This document shows, piece by piece, positions 1-8,310 of a stretch of 22,710 nucleotides of DNA (within the stretch, counting starts at the first letter, position 1; each line of letters starts with the position of its first letter). The translations under genes and the position numbers were made by a program. Below the pieces are notes generated by a model. That model ran no database searches. It worked only from the letters and a program-made list of their open reading frames with translations, and was not told the origin of the DNA. The DNA comes from Cyanobacteria bacterium UBA11370 (GTDB lineage: Bacteria > Cyanobacteriota > Cyanobacteriia > Cyanobacteriales > Coleofasciculaceae), in NCBI GenBank assembly GCA_003486645.1, contig DNGI01000034.1, forward strand, positions 25,996-48,705, in the 5' to 3' direction.

Positions 1-19
1 TTTAAATTGGGTATCAGTA

Positions 20-36
20 GCGACCAAGATGGTCGC
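20..36. repeat. Short perfect hairpin
   Basis: Seven-base arms GCGACCA and TGGTCGC enclose the loop AGA. No T-run follows on the plus strand, so it is not a classical terminator for that direction. It may belong to the 3' region of a gene beyond the left edge. The rest of positions 1-164 shows only weak promoter-like hexamers, such as TATAAG at 101-106 without a good -35 partner. Confidence 0.35.
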
Positions 37-164
37 ACTACAAGGATTCTGTAATTATTGACAATCAGGTTTAAATGACGAACAGCTTACTCCCTTCCAC
101 TATAAGATTATGTAGGGTTAGTTAATCTTCCCCATCTCCCCACTCCCTACCGCCCCTAAAAGAT

Positions 165-1292
165 ATGGTGCAAGAAAAGATTAAGGTTAACCCGAATAAA
201 AATATAGATGGGTTAACTTTTGTGCTTGCCATGTGGCTTCTCAGCCGACTTGTAATTGTAGTAGCGATCCAATTTATTGCCCCATTACGAGATGCTGCAC
301 CCGTGAATTATCAATTTCCATTACTGGGTTTTGTGCCTAATTTTGTGCCGAAAATGGGTTGGGAACTCTTCTCACATTGGGATGGGGCTTGGTATGGACA
401 GATTGCGACTTTAGGCTATAGCTATAACAACGATGGGCAACAATATTCTATCGCCTTTTTTCCCCTATATCCCTTAGTTTCTCGTGTGTTTATGATGTTC
501 GGCTTACCGTTTGAGGTAGCAGGAACGTTGGTCAATAATTTGTCTTTTTTGGGGGCAATGCTGCTTGTGAATGATTGGACAAAAGAGCGATATGGTATTA
601 GTGTAGCTCGATGGACAACAGCAGTATTGGCTTGGTTTCCATACTCCTTATTTGGGACTGTAACTTATACTGAAGGGCTATTTTTATTACTCACAACCGC
701 AGCATTACGAGCATTTGATAAACAGAAGTATCTGCAATCAGGACTTTGGGGAGCAATGGCAACTGCAACTCGTCCAACTGGAATTGCTCTTTTCCCGACG
801 TTTCTCTTCCTCGCGTGGAAAGAAAAGCGATCGCTTCTTGCTTATTTGGCAGGGATGGCGACAAGTGGAGGGTTGCTTTTATTCAGTTTGTATTGCATGA
901 TCCGTTTTGGAGATCCGTTAGCATTTGTCCACGTACAACAGGCATGGCAACAGCAGAATTTGTTGGACATTATTCAGGGTGCTTTAGCCTTAAATCGGGA
1001 TAGTTTGATGAAACTTCTCATGCTGTTGGGTGGGGGCTATCTCTTGTGGTATTTACGCGCAAAGTTGAATCATGTTGTGGTTGCTTATGGCTTCTTTTCG
1101 TTGTTCCTACTGGCAATATCTAAAGCTTTCACATCTCTTGATCGCTACATTTACGGTATTGTGTCTCTATCACTGGCACTCGGTATGGTATTTGCTAATC
1201 ATCCCCGATGGGGATATGGAATTATCGCCTTCTTGGCTATATGGCTTGTACGTTTTGCTATTTTGTTTGCTTGGTGGCAGTTTGTAGCGTAG
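165..1292 (+). CDS. PIG-V-like (GT-C fold) membrane mannosyltransferase family protein
   Basis: A 375-residue integral membrane protein with many hydrophobic segments. After the first membrane helix (about residues 17-38) comes the motif HWDGAWYGQIATLGY (71-85), and then IAFFPLYPLVSR (96-107). This WD...GY...FFPLYP pattern is the hallmark of the PIG-V/Mannosyl_trans2 family, GT-C enzymes that move a sugar from a polyprenyl-phosphate donor on the outer face of the membrane. D73 is the likely catalytic acid. Bacterial substrates of the family are mostly unknown. No clear Shine-Dalgarno precedes the ATG, but the first membrane helix begins shortly after it and no better start is visible. The next gene begins 29 bp downstream on the same strand, so the four glycosyltransferase-like genes may be co-transcribed. 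The family call is good; the donor, acceptor and product are not known. Confidence 0.8.
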   Translation: MVQEKIKVNPNKNIDGLTFVLAMWLLSRLVIVVAIQFIAPLRDAAPVNYQFPLLGFVPNFVPKMGWELFSHWDGAWYGQIATLGYSYNNDGQQYSIAFFPLYPLVSRVFMMFGLPFEVAGTLVNNLSFLGAMLLVNDWTKERYGISVARWTTAVLAWFPYSLFGTVTYTEGLFLLLTTAALRAFDKQKYLQSGLWGAMATATRPTGIALFPTFLFLAWKEKRSLLAYLAGMATSGGLLLFSLYCMIRFGDPLAFVHVQQAWQQQNLLDIIQGALALNRDSLMKLLMLLGGGYLLWYLRAKLNHVVVAYGFFSLFLLAISKAFTSLDRYIYGIVSLSLALGMVFANHPRWGYGIIAFLAIWLVRFAILFAWWQFVA

Positions 1293-1321
1293 ATTAAAAA
1301 ACTAAGGTTAACGTTTCTGGT

Positions 1322-3091
1322 ATGCGAATTCAGCATCTACATAAATATCTCACCTCTCTAACGTACAAAACGTCTAATTCGGTCATATTTTGGTTCAGTT
1401 TGAGCTTGACTTTTGCCGTCATTTACGGTTTGCTTGCCCTGCAAGAAGCATTTAGTGGTGAGTATGTTGTGCAGGATGATGCACGACAGCATATTTTTTG
1501 GATGCGGCGGTTTTTTGATCCAACGTTATTTCCAAATGATTTGACAGCGGATTATTTTCAATCGGTTGCACCTTGGGGGTATGCTACGTTTTATCGAGTA
1601 TTTGCTCTGATTGGTATTGATCCAATTGTACTGAGTAAGTTTGTGCCATTGGTGTTGGGGTTCGTGGCGACAGGGTATTGCTTTGGTGTCTGCCTTCAAC
1701 TTTTACCGATACCTGTTGCTGGGTTTATTGGTTCTTTGTTATTGAATCAAAATCTTTGGATGAGAGATGATTTGGTATCGGCCACACCTGTGGCATTTGT
1801 TTATCCGCTGTTTCTGGCTTTTTTATATTATTTATTGCGACGAATGTTGCTTCCTTGTTTGGTTGCGATCGCCTTGCTGGGGTTATTTTATCCCCAGTGT
1901 GTATTTCTCGCCGCAGGTATTTTAATTTTACAACTCTGGTATTGGGAAAATGGGCGGTTACGGTTTTGTCAAACGAAGCGTGATCGCTGGTTCTGTGGGT
2001 GGGGGCTAGCGGGTTGCTTGCTCATTCTATTACCTTATGCCTTAGAATCTTCAGAATTCGGTTCAGTTATTACCGCTGCACAAGCTAGGGCATTACCTGC
2101 ATTTTCGGAGAAAGGATGGTCGAGTTTTTTTAATAACGATCCCTGGAATTATTGGGCTTGTGGTAAGCGGAGTGGAATGCTTCCGACGGAATGGTGTCGC
2201 TTGATGGCGAAGTATTCTATTCTTTTATTACCGCCTCAAATATGGCTGAGTTTGTCGTTGCCATTGCTGTTAAAATACCCGTCTCGATTTCCCTTAGTTC
2301 AACAGGTAACGAGTAAAATTTTACTATTACCTCAGATGCTATTAGTATCCTGTGGGATGTTTTTTTTCGCTCATCTTCTTTTGTTTAACCTTCATCTACC
2401 TAACCGATATACAGAACATAGTTTGCGAATTTTAGCAGCTTTAGCAGGTGCTGTAGCTATTACTATTTTATTGGATAGTATTCTGTCCCTGTGCCAACAG
2501 CGAGGTAAACTGATCTTGGCTTGGGGTTTTACTTTTTGTTTGGGGACAGGATTAATCTTATATCCCAGTGTTTTGAAGGCAAATGACTACCCTTTTCCTT
2601 CCACTCTTTACACGGTTGGATCTGTACCCGAACTTTATAAGTTTTTTGAAGCACAACCGAAAGATAGTGTGATTGCTTCTTTAGTCGAAGAAGCGAATAA
2701 TTTACCGACATTTGCTAAACGATCTATTTTGGTAGGAGGCGAGGGATATGCTTTGCCTTACCATCAGGGATACTACACCCAAGTTTATCAGCGAACGGTC
2801 GATCTGATTAAGGCTCAGTACAGTCAAGATTTAACAGAAGTAAAAGGGTTTATTGAAAAATATGGCGTGGATTTCTGGCTAGTAGAACGAGGATTTTTTA
2901 AACCCAATTATATTGCAAATAATGGCTGGATTGAGGAATATCAGTTAGCAGCGACAGATGCGGAAGCGACTATCAAGCAAGGAAACGTTCCAATTCTGGT
3001 ACAAGGGATTAAGAAATGTTCTACATTTAAAGTCAAGAATTTAGTTGTTCTGCAAGCCAAATGTATTCAAGAAATGAAGGATGATGTTTAA
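1322..3091 (+). CDS. Multi-pass GT-C-like membrane protein, paralogue A
   Basis: A 589-residue protein with a short cytoplasmic N-terminus, a first membrane helix at about residues 21-42, then the acidic loop motif VVQDDARQHIFWM (49-61). About eight to ten further hydrophobic segments follow, and the C-terminal part (about 440-589) is largely soluble. An acidic pair just after the first helix, followed by a conserved aromatic loop, is the usual layout of GT-C glycosyltransferases, where the Asp residue is catalytic. The C-terminal part contains KYGVDFWLVERGFFKPNYIA and ends with two cysteines in an NCS-like block (KKCSTFKVKN ... AKCI) that could form an extracytoplasmic disulfide. It is clearly homologous along its whole length to the protein encoded at 4837-6561. 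It lies 29 bp after the PIG-V-like gene. I do not recognise a named family, so substrate and pathway (exopolysaccharide, lipid or protein glycosylation) are open. Confidence 0.75.
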   Translation: MRIQHLHKYLTSLTYKTSNSVIFWFSLSLTFAVIYGLLALQEAFSGEYVVQDDARQHIFWMRRFFDPTLFPNDLTADYFQSVAPWGYATFYRVFALIGIDPIVLSKFVPLVLGFVATGYCFGVCLQLLPIPVAGFIGSLLLNQNLWMRDDLVSATPVAFVYPLFLAFLYYLLRRMLLPCLVAIALLGLFYPQCVFLAAGILILQLWYWENGRLRFCQTKRDRWFCGWGLAGCLLILLPYALESSEFGSVITAAQARALPAFSEKGWSSFFNNDPWNYWACGKRSGMLPTEWCRLMAKYSILLLPPQIWLSLSLPLLLKYPSRFPLVQQVTSKILLLPQMLLVSCGMFFFAHLLLFNLHLPNRYTEHSLRILAALAGAVAITILLDSILSLCQQRGKLILAWGFTFCLGTGLILYPSVLKANDYPFPSTLYTVGSVPELYKFFEAQPKDSVIASLVEEANNLPTFAKRSILVGGEGYALPYHQGYYTQVYQRTVDLIKAQYSQDLTEVKGFIEKYGVDFWLVERGFFKPNYIANNGWIEEYQLAATDAEATIKQGNVPILVQGIKKCSTFKVKNLVVLQAKCIQEMKDDV

Positions 3092-3222
3092 TGAGGAAAA
3101 AGATTAAGAATAGGGGGTGCATCCCTTGTGTTGCACAAATAGTGAAAGAGAAGGGATAAGGGGGATAGTACTGAGAAATATAGATTTGCCAAAATGGAAT
3201 GCTCCCAAAATAGGTCTTGAAA

Positions 3223-4806
3223 ATGAAATTAATCAAATCTATCGGTAAAACCTATATACCTAAACGACTATCTTATGCAAGGGTATTAAAGTCTGGCTTT
3301 ATTGTTATACTGATCTTGGGAATTGGTTTAAGATTTTGGAATATTGATAAAAGTTTTTATTGGGGAGATGAAGTTCGCACATCCCTAAGAGCATCGGGTT
3401 ATACTAAAGAGGAAATTCAACAGAGTTATGATGGTCAAATTATTGATGTTGACAGTTTGCGGAAGTACCAGTTTCCGAATCCCGAAAAAGATTTAAACGA
3501 TACCGTCAAAGCGTTAATGAGTCGCCCTGAACATCCGCCGTTATATTACTTAATGGCACGATTCTGGATGCAAGGGTTTGGCGATTCAGTCGGTGTGATT
3601 AGAAGTTTATCGGCTCTTATTAGTTTAATTGCTTTCCCTGCCATTTATTGGTTATGTTTGGAATTATTTGAATCCCCCGTAGTGGGATGGACAGCGATCG
3701 CTATTATTGCCGTTTCCCCTTTACATATCCTCTATGCTCAAGAAGCGAGACAATATAGTTTGTGGACGGTTGCGATTTTACTATCGAGTGCAGCCTTGTT
3801 GCGAGCAATCCGACTCAAGAGGAAAATAGATTGGGGAATTTATACTCTGACATTAACGCTAGGGATGTATTCCCATTTACTCTTTGCTGCGGTAGCACTA
3901 GGTCAAGGACTTTATGTATTAAGTCTCGAAGGTTTACGATTCAATAAAACGGTTATTCGCTATTTAGCGGCTGCGAGTATTAGCGCTTTAACCTTCATGC
4001 CTTGGGTTGGAGTGATGATTGCTAATTTAGCTTACACTAGTGCGGCAATTGTTGAGGGACAAAAAGATGAAACTCTATTCTACTTAATTGATCGATGGTT
4101 TCGCAATATCAATCGTGTTTTTTTTAATGCCGATCTGGGTTCTGCCAATTCAATTCTGGTAATTTTTACTCTCTATTCTATTTACTTCCTCTGTCGCCAT
4201 ACGCCTAAACGAGTTTGGTTATTTCTAATTAATTTAATAGGTGTAACCGCGTTATCTCTAATAGTACCAGATTTGATTTTAGGAGGTTGGCGTTCGGTTG
4301 CGATTCGGTATCTTATCCCTTGTTATTTAGGCATTCAGATTGCGATCGCCTACTTCTTCTCAACTCAAATTGCCTTCATCAAAACTTGGAAGCAGCGAGT
4401 ATGGCAACTTGTATTAATGACGATTCTCTTAACCGGATTAATTACAGGTACTATTCAATCTCAACAGGAAGTGGTTTGGAGTAAAGATGCAGATAAGGCT
4501 GAATTCTATTTAGAGATAGCACAACTGATTGATCAAACCCCTCGTCCCCTAATTATTAGTGATACCTCACCCATTGATGTGCTGACTCTAAGTTACAAAC
4601 TTAATCCCAACATTCAGTTGCAACTGGTTAATGAAACCTATCGTCCAAATATCCCTGATGGATTTAGTAATGTGTTCTTGTTGAGTCCGTCTGATTCCTT
4701 AAGAAAATCGTTTAAAAAACAGCGTATCTATAAACTGAAGCTAATTAAAAAACTGGGTTCAGATCTGAATGAAAATCCGCATATTTGGGAAATAATTAAG
4801 CGCTAA
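3223..4806 (+). CDS. Glycosyltransferase family 39-like (PMT_2) membrane protein
   Basis: A 527-residue polytopic protein. Its first helix (about 24-40) is followed by YWGDEVRT (46-53), the DE motif at the start of the first periplasmic loop that carries the catalytic acid in PMT/ArnT-type enzymes. Further on, PEHPPLYYLMARFWMQGFGD (102-121) is the conserved HPPLYY block of GT39/PMT_2 proteins, and AQEARQYSLW matches the second conserved loop. These enzymes transfer a sugar from a lipid-phosphate carrier in or outside the plasma membrane. A TTG codon at 3217 is in frame, but the ATG at 3223 has AGG eight bases upstream and is preferred. The gene sits between the two paralogues at 1322 and 4837, after a 131-bp gap with no convincing terminator. 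The GT39-like call is solid; acceptor and sugar cannot be read from sequence. Confidence 0.85.
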   Translation: MKLIKSIGKTYIPKRLSYARVLKSGFIVILILGIGLRFWNIDKSFYWGDEVRTSLRASGYTKEEIQQSYDGQIIDVDSLRKYQFPNPEKDLNDTVKALMSRPEHPPLYYLMARFWMQGFGDSVGVIRSLSALISLIAFPAIYWLCLELFESPVVGWTAIAIIAVSPLHILYAQEARQYSLWTVAILLSSAALLRAIRLKRKIDWGIYTLTLTLGMYSHLLFAAVALGQGLYVLSLEGLRFNKTVIRYLAAASISALTFMPWVGVMIANLAYTSAAIVEGQKDETLFYLIDRWFRNINRVFFNADLGSANSILVIFTLYSIYFLCRHTPKRVWLFLINLIGVTALSLIVPDLILGGWRSVAIRYLIPCYLGIQIAIAYFFSTQIAFIKTWKQRVWQLVLMTILLTGLITGTIQSQQEVVWSKDADKAEFYLEIAQLIDQTPRPLIISDTSPIDVLTLSYKLNPNIQLQLVNETYRPNIPDGFSNVFLLSPSDSLRKSFKKQRIYKLKLIKKLGSDLNENPHIWEIIKR

Positions 4807-4836
4807 ACTCTATTTGTAGATAAAGCCTTTTGACTT

Positions 4837-6561
4837 ATGCTCACTAAATTAACAGCAATTTTACAAAAAAATCTCACTCATCCACCCTCTACCTCCCGAA
4901 AGAATCAGATAATCTTTTGGTTGACGTTGAGCTTAACCTTTAGTTTGATCTATAGTATTTTAGGGTTACAAGTTGCCTTCAGTAGCGAATATGTCGTACA
5001 AGACGATGCCAGACAGCATGTATTTTGGATGCAGCGGTTTTTAGATCCAGAACTGTTTCCCAATGATTGGATTGCCAATTATTTCCAAACTGTTGCTCCA
5101 TCCGGATATACTACTCTGTATCGGCTAATCGCTGTCCTAGGAATTCATCCTTTAGTATTCAATAAGTTGTTGCCGATGATACTAGGATTAATCACAACGG
5201 GTTATTGTTTCGGTATTTCATTACAACTATTACCTGTACCAGCAACCGGATTTATTGCTTCATTAATTCTCAATCAAACCCTATGGATGGATGATGATTT
5301 AATTTCAGGCACTCCGAGAGCGTTTGTTTATCCTTTACTACTAGCATTTTTATACTATTTATTACGACGTTCATTAGTTCCCTGTTTAATTACGGTTGCA
5401 CTCCAAGGACTCTTTTATCCTCAGACTGTTTTCCTCTCATCTGGACTCCTTATTTTGCGATTATTCAGTTGGGAAAAAGGAAGAGTAAAATTATCTTCAA
5501 ATCTAAAGGATTATCGATTTAGTGCGGCTGGATTAGGAGTTGCTTTTTTCATCCTTTTACCCTATGCCTTAACGAGTTCTCAATTTGAGCCAATTATTAG
5601 TGCGACTCAAGCCAAAACTTTACCTGAATTTCTACCTGGAGGAAGAGCCGGTTTTTTTAATGATAACCTCTGGGAGTTTTGGATTGAGAAAGAACGCAGC
5701 GGATTGTTACCCCGACGCGATCGCACACCTATAATCCTTTGGATCGGTTTAGTATTACCCCTCTTATTCCGATATCCTGGATGGCTGCCGTTAGTCAAAT
5801 CGATTCAAAAAGAAATTGTAATTCTTACTCAGTTAATGGTAGTATCAATTTATCTATTTTTAACAGCTCATGGTGTACTGTTTAAACTGCATCTACCCAG
5901 CCGTTATATGAAGTATAGTCTGCGACTAGTATTGGCGATATCAGCCGCGATCGCACTCACTCTATTACTTGATGCAATTTTCCAGCTTTGCCACCAACCC
6001 ACTCGACAAGTTTTCGCCCTGGCAATCACCCTTTTTATCGGAATTTTTCTTATTGTATATCCTAGCTTTTTAGCAGATTTTCCTAAGACGAATTATACAG
6101 TAGGTAAAGCCTCCACCCTCTATCAATTCTTCTCCCAAACGCCTAAAGATAGTCTCATCGCCTCCCTCTCCGCCGAAGCGAATAATTTGCCAACATTTTC
6201 GGCACGATCTGTCCTAGTTAGCGAAGAATATGGTATTCCCTATCATACGGGCTATTATCGTCAATTTCGCCAACGAGCTATTGACTTAATTAACGCTCAA
6301 TATAGTCTAAACTTAGCCGAGGTGGACAACTTTATCCAAAAGTACGGAATCGATTTTTGGCTGTTAGATCGAGATGCTTTTAAGCCTAACTACATTGCTC
6401 AAAATAGCTGGTTAAACCAGTTTCAATCCCCTGCGAAAAAGGCTCAAACGGATCTCAAAAAAAGAGTTAAACCAGCCTTAGCGAAATTAATTAAGCCTTG
6501 TTCAGTTTTCAAGACTAATCAATTTGTTGTTTTAGGGGCAAACTGTATTGAGAAGCAATAA
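4837..6561 (+). CDS. Multi-pass GT-C-like membrane protein, paralogue B
   Basis: A 574-residue protein homologous from end to end to the one at 1322-3091. The shared blocks are EYVVQDDARQHVFWMQRFLD (51-70), LPVPATGFIAS followed by LNQTLWMDDDLISGTPRAFV, SLIASLSAEANNLPTF, KYGIDFWLLDRDAFKPNYIA, and a C-terminal cysteine pair (KPCSVFK ... GANCI). The paralogues differ most in the mid-protein loop after SGLLP, which is shorter here and lacks the two cysteines and tryptophans of copy A. Topology is again one N-terminal helix, an acidic loop with the predicted catalytic Asp (D56/D57), several helices and a soluble C-terminal part. It begins 30 bp after the GT39-like gene and is probably in the same transcription unit. 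No Shine-Dalgarno is evident. The reading frame stays open for 104 codons after its TAA stop. Confidence 0.75.
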   Translation: MLTKLTAILQKNLTHPPSTSRKNQIIFWLTLSLTFSLIYSILGLQVAFSSEYVVQDDARQHVFWMQRFLDPELFPNDWIANYFQTVAPSGYTTLYRLIAVLGIHPLVFNKLLPMILGLITTGYCFGISLQLLPVPATGFIASLILNQTLWMDDDLISGTPRAFVYPLLLAFLYYLLRRSLVPCLITVALQGLFYPQTVFLSSGLLILRLFSWEKGRVKLSSNLKDYRFSAAGLGVAFFILLPYALTSSQFEPIISATQAKTLPEFLPGGRAGFFNDNLWEFWIEKERSGLLPRRDRTPIILWIGLVLPLLFRYPGWLPLVKSIQKEIVILTQLMVVSIYLFLTAHGVLFKLHLPSRYMKYSLRLVLAISAAIALTLLLDAIFQLCHQPTRQVFALAITLFIGIFLIVYPSFLADFPKTNYTVGKASTLYQFFSQTPKDSLIASLSAEANNLPTFSARSVLVSEEYGIPYHTGYYRQFRQRAIDLINAQYSLNLAEVDNFIQKYGIDFWLLDRDAFKPNYIAQNSWLNQFQSPAKKAQTDLKKRVKPALAKLIKPCSVFKTNQFVVLGANCIEKQ

Positions 6562-6873
6562 AATAGAACCTCTATCTGTAATAGTGATTCCATTCCAAAA
6601 CCTGGAACGATAAGTATTCACGCCACTGATCAATTACAAGTTAGTGGGACTGATCCCATTACTCAGATACCTGGATCTATTCGCACAGAGACATTAGGAG
6701 CAATCTCTGGTAGTCGAGATGTTAACATTTCTCAAAGCTGCATCACTCAAAATACGCCGAATACGATTCAATTAACCCACTCGATGGAGCGATCGCTCGC
6801 TATTACAGAATTTTGCTTTCCAGACGCTATCATGATAGAAGTATTTAGCAGGCATGAGGGTTGTTCTGTTTAG
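6562..6873 (+). pseudogene. Same-frame open remnant resembling a filamentous-haemagglutinin-type repeat protein
   Basis: This fills the gap between the glycosyltransferase genes and the muramidase. Directly after the TAA at 6559-6561 the same frame is open for 104 codons until TAG at 6871-6873, without an early ATG. Positions 6601-6729 encode PGTISIHATDQLQVSGTDP and then ISGSRDVNIS. The G-x-I-x-I-x-A-x-x-x-L-x-V-S-G pattern is typical of the beta-helix repeats in large cyanobacterial secreted proteins with an N-terminal haemagglutination domain. Two or fewer repeat units are left, and the C-terminal part (after 6784) looks unrelated. I read it as a decayed fragment. It could also be chance openness, since the homology judgement is by eye only. 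Confidence 0.4.
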
Positions 6874-6946
6874 GCTCCATGTCTATTGTATGGAGCGGAA
6901 CCTCTGCTCGTTGGCGCATGAGAGGATTGCCACTTACTATCTCAAT

Positions 6947-7624
6947 ATGAAGCGTCTAATTAATTGGATTAGTATATTGGTGTTAATTGCCGTATTCTTA
7001 GAGTTACGCGCAGGATATCGACCGACTGGATGGAACTTCGATTTTCCTATAGGGGGTAACGGGACTCAACCACTGGTGATGAAGGGAGGCGATCCTTATA
7101 TTCGTGCTTTGATGCGAACAATTTCTGCAAGCGAGGCGAATGTCTCTCGTCCCTATTCGGTTATTTATGGAGGCGATCATGTTTGGGATTTAAGCCGTCA
7201 TCCGGATCGCTGCGTACCCATTATTACTGGACCGAATATTGGTAATTGTACTACGGCGGCGGGACGGTATCAGTTTATTAATACCACTTGGTATGACAAA
7301 GCAGAACGTTATCATCCCCAACCGTGGGGGTTTTGGGTTTTGAGGAGTTACAGTTTTGAGCCACGATATCAAGATGCTGTGGTTCATGCGTGGCTGAGTG
7401 ATAAACAAGCTTGGGGGATGGATATTTCCCAACAATTACGACAAGGAAAAGTGCATCGAGTATTGCAACGGTTGTCGGGAACTTGGACAAGTTTAGGATA
7501 TGGGATAGAAACGAATTCAATGTCGGGCGCTTTGCCTGGGATTTATCAGCGAATGTTACAGGAAGAATTGCAACAAGTCGGTCAGGTATCCATTCAAAAT
7601 TCTACCTTTAAACTTCAAAATTGA
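6947..7624 (+). CDS. Membrane-anchored lambda-R-like muramidase / lytic transglycosylase
   Basis: From this ATG the product has 225 residues: a positively charged N-terminus and one hydrophobic helix (about 5-21, ISILVLIAVFLEL), then an extracytoplasmic domain. That domain has ISASEAN (59-65), a short Tyr/Gly-rich loop, DLSRHPDRCVP (81-91), TTAAGRYQFINTTWYDKA (102-119), a QDAVVHAWL block (142-150) and GTWTSLGYG (178-186). This order (catalytic Glu, HP-R, AGRYQ, W, QD.A, G.W.SL...G) matches the phage lambda R endolysin fold (GH104-type lytic transglycosylases), with E63 as the expected catalytic acid. An in-frame ATG at 6854 would add 31 residues unlike a signal sequence, so 6947 is preferred because it puts the membrane anchor at the N-terminus. 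No phage genes are nearby, so a host wall-remodelling role is likely. It overlaps the minus-strand gene after it by 10 bases. Confidence 0.75.
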   Translation: MKRLINWISILVLIAVFLELRAGYRPTGWNFDFPIGGNGTQPLVMKGGDPYIRALMRTISASEANVSRPYSVIYGGDHVWDLSRHPDRCVPIITGPNIGNCTTAAGRYQFINTTWYDKAERYHPQPWGFWVLRSYSFEPRYQDAVVHAWLSDKQAWGMDISQQLRQGKVHRVLQRLSGTWTSLGYGIETNSMSGALPGIYQRMLQEELQQVGQVSIQNSTFKLQN

Positions 7625-8310
7625 TATAAATAGTTTAACCATCGGACAAAGGCGATCGCAATGGGTGAATTATAACTCAGAACCCGTGCGGTAATAGCTT
7701 GTCCCATGGGCATTCCTGGTGTTTTTTGCCAAGCTAACCAAGTATGAATTAAAGCTTTGGGACGATGAACAGATGTATAGCGGTTTAAGCCTGCTAATTC
7801 AATCTCTTGCACAATAGTTTGTGCTTTCGGATATAAGGTATCATCTGAGGGGATTAGATGGGCAACAAAATCTTCTAACATTCCCGGAAGTTGATTATTT
7901 GGCATTAACCACACTCCCACCCGTGGTAATTCTGGTGGTGCATAAACCCAACCTTCTGCTGGTGGAGATCCGGGAATATTTTGATAACCACTATCTCTTA
8001 ATCGATTCCGCACAGCATCCCATCGTGCTAATAAATTTTGATCAGCATCAACTACAATTCCTAATGTTTGTAAGTTTGGTTCTTTCAGCCTTGCAGATAA
8101 TCCTCTTAAAAGCACTTCAATTCCTTGCGTTGTTTCTGCTGATTCTTCTATATTTTCTTCTTGAGGATTTTCTTCTTGAGGTACTTCTACAGAAAATGTT
8201 TCTGGTACTTGATGTTGTTCGCATAAAGCCCAGATAACGTGTTGGTCATTCTTGCCCTCTACCAATAACTGCTGTCGTTTTGGTGCAGGTGGTTTTCGTC
8301 CTTTTGGCAT
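7615..8310 (-). CDS. DUF3226 / TOPRIM-like protein, partner of an OLD-like ATPase
   Basis: A 231-residue soluble protein. LLVEGKNDQHVI (15-26) supplies the Glu of a TOPRIM-type fold. LGIVVDADQN (83-92) supplies the DxD pair (D88, D90), and VWLMPNNQLPGMLEDF (133-148) holds a further acidic pair. This arrangement is that of DUF3226, related to the nuclease half of OLD-family and DUF4435 proteins. The start codon ATG shares one base with the TGA of the upstream ATPase gene (TGATG on the minus strand), indicating translational coupling; an in-frame TTG at 8313 is a less likely start. Residues 41-62 are an acidic, low-complexity insert made partly by a perfect 15-bp tandem duplication. It probably acts as the nuclease or effector of a two-gene ATPase/TOPRIM system (as AriB does in PARIS), but nuclease activity is inferred only. 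Confidence 0.75.
   Translation of the reverse strand: MPKGRKPPAPKRQQLLVEGKNDQHVIWALCEQHQVPETFSVEVPQEENPQEENIEESAETTQGIEVLLRGLSARLKEPNLQTLGIVVDADQNLLARWDAVRNRLRDSGYQNIPGSPPAEGWVYAPPELPRVGVWLMPNNQLPGMLEDFVAHLIPSDDTLYPKAQTIVQEIELAGLNRYTSVHRPKALIHTWLAWQKTPGMPMGQAITARVLSYNSPIAIAFVRWLNYLYQF
8152..8181. repeat. 15-bp perfect tandem duplication inside the DUF3226 gene
   Basis: The unit ATTTTCTTCTTGAGG occurs twice head-to-tail (8152-8166 and 8167-8181). It adds exactly five codons and encodes PQEEN-PQEEN on the minus strand. It lies in the acidic insert between the first two TOPRIM-like motifs. Confidence 0.95.

Noticed and set aside
3092..3222. Terminator splitting the glycosyltransferase cluster
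   Set aside because: Only a five-base GTGCA/TGCAC pair without a T-run, so co-transcription remains possible.
7821..8237. Plus-strand 138-codon frame inside the DUF3226 gene
   Set aside because: Antisense shadow: Leu/Val-rich low-complexity translation with no ribosome-binding site, opposite a gene with clear motifs.
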